DNA of 5,747 nucleotides from Hyphomicrobiales bacterium (lineage in GTDB: Bacteria; Pseudomonadota; Alphaproteobacteria; Rhizobiales; Beijerinckiaceae), in contig JAQGJO010000005.1 of assembly GCA_028290595.1 (NCBI GenBank), positions 1 through 5,747 of the forward strand, in the 5' to 3' direction. Shown piece by piece: positions 5,491 through 5,747 of the stretch (positions within the stretch are counted from its first letter, which is position 1; every line of letters begins with the position of its first letter). The notes beneath the pieces are model-generated. The model made no database searches and was not told where the DNA came from. It worked only from the letters and a program-made list of their open reading frames with translations. Made by a program: the position numbers and the translations under genes.

Positions 5491-5747
5491 GCATCCTATC
5501 AGTACGTCTATGTGATGAAGAGCCTCAGCCGCACCTATCCGGGCGGCCGCGAGGTGCTGAAGAACGTCACGCTCGCCTTCCTGCCCGGCGCCAAGATCGG
5601 CGTGCTCGGCGTCAACGGCTCCGGCAAATCGACCCTGATGAAAATCATGGCCGGCCTAGACAAGGACTACACCGGCGAGGCCTTCGTCGCCGAGGGGGCC
5701 AAGGTCGGCTACCTGTCGCAAGAGCCGCATCTAGATCCGGCGAAGAC
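5488..5747 (+). CDS. ettA: energy-dependent translational throttle protein EttA, ABC-F ATPase (N-terminal part, cut by window edge)
   Basis: The first 86 residues of an ABC-F protein of about 550 residues, running off the right edge. The start MASYQYVYVMKSLSRTYPGGREVL matches the alphaproteobacterial EttA N-terminus. Walker A of the first ATPase domain is GVNGSGKST (41-49), with Lys47 contacting ATP phosphate. The Q-loop glutamine is Gln78 in YLSQEP. The sequence MKIMAGLDKDYTGE (51-64) is characteristic of EttA rather than of the related Uup or YbiT. EttA is a soluble ATPase with two ABC domains and no membrane part. It binds the ribosomal E site and gates the first elongation steps according to ATP/ADP level. 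The start is unusual: TTG at 5488 with AGGAAA seven bases upstream. The ATG at 5515 would remove nine conserved residues. It is separated from the other genes by a long spacer and is probably transcribed alone. Confidence 0.93.
   Translation, partial: MASYQYVYVMKSLSRTYPGGREVLKNVTLAFLPGAKIGVLGVNGSGKSTLMKIMAGLDKDYTGEAFVAEGAKVGYLSQEPHLDPAK

Overview
The window looks like chromosomal DNA of a high-GC alphaproteobacterium, probably Hyphomicrobiales. The clue is the right-edge gene, whose protein begins MASYQYVYVMK and matches the alphaproteobacterial form of the ABC-F ATPase EttA. GC-rich codon use and sparse Shine-Dalgarno sites fit this. No species can be named from the sequence alone.

Layout: (1) 1-606, minus strand: a HAD-IB phosphatase of the MtnX/SerB type, cut by the left edge. 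(2) 607-990: a divergent intergenic region with a few short repeats. (3) 991-4315, plus strand: a compact four-gene operon. It encodes a class III (glutamate-semialdehyde-aminomutase-like) PLP aminotransferase, two small four-helix EmrE/ArnE-like membrane proteins and a DegT/DnrJ/EryC1/StrS-family PLP aminotransferase. The last three genes overlap at their ends. (4) 4347-4375: an inverted repeat between convergent genes, a likely terminator. (5) 4385-4567, minus strand: a tiny lipoprotein. (6) 4568-5487: about 920 bp without a convincing gene, holding a 14-bp palindrome, a hairpin and a possible frameshifted coding remnant. (7) 5488-5747, plus strand: the start of ettA, apparently using a TTG start codon.

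The longest plus-strand open frame at the left (7-2346) is misleading. Its first 600 bases are antisense to the phosphatase, and the real aminotransferase starts near 991.

The core of interest is the set phosphatase / class III aminotransferase / paired small transporter / DegT aminotransferase. The two transporter halves have opposite predicted topologies. Each keeps an acidic residue (Asp16) where EmrE has its proton- and substrate-binding Glu14. The set reads as a small module that makes an amino-bearing metabolite or lipid-linked amino compound, dephosphorylates an intermediate and moves the product across the inner membrane. The substrate is unknown and the module does not match any system I can name.
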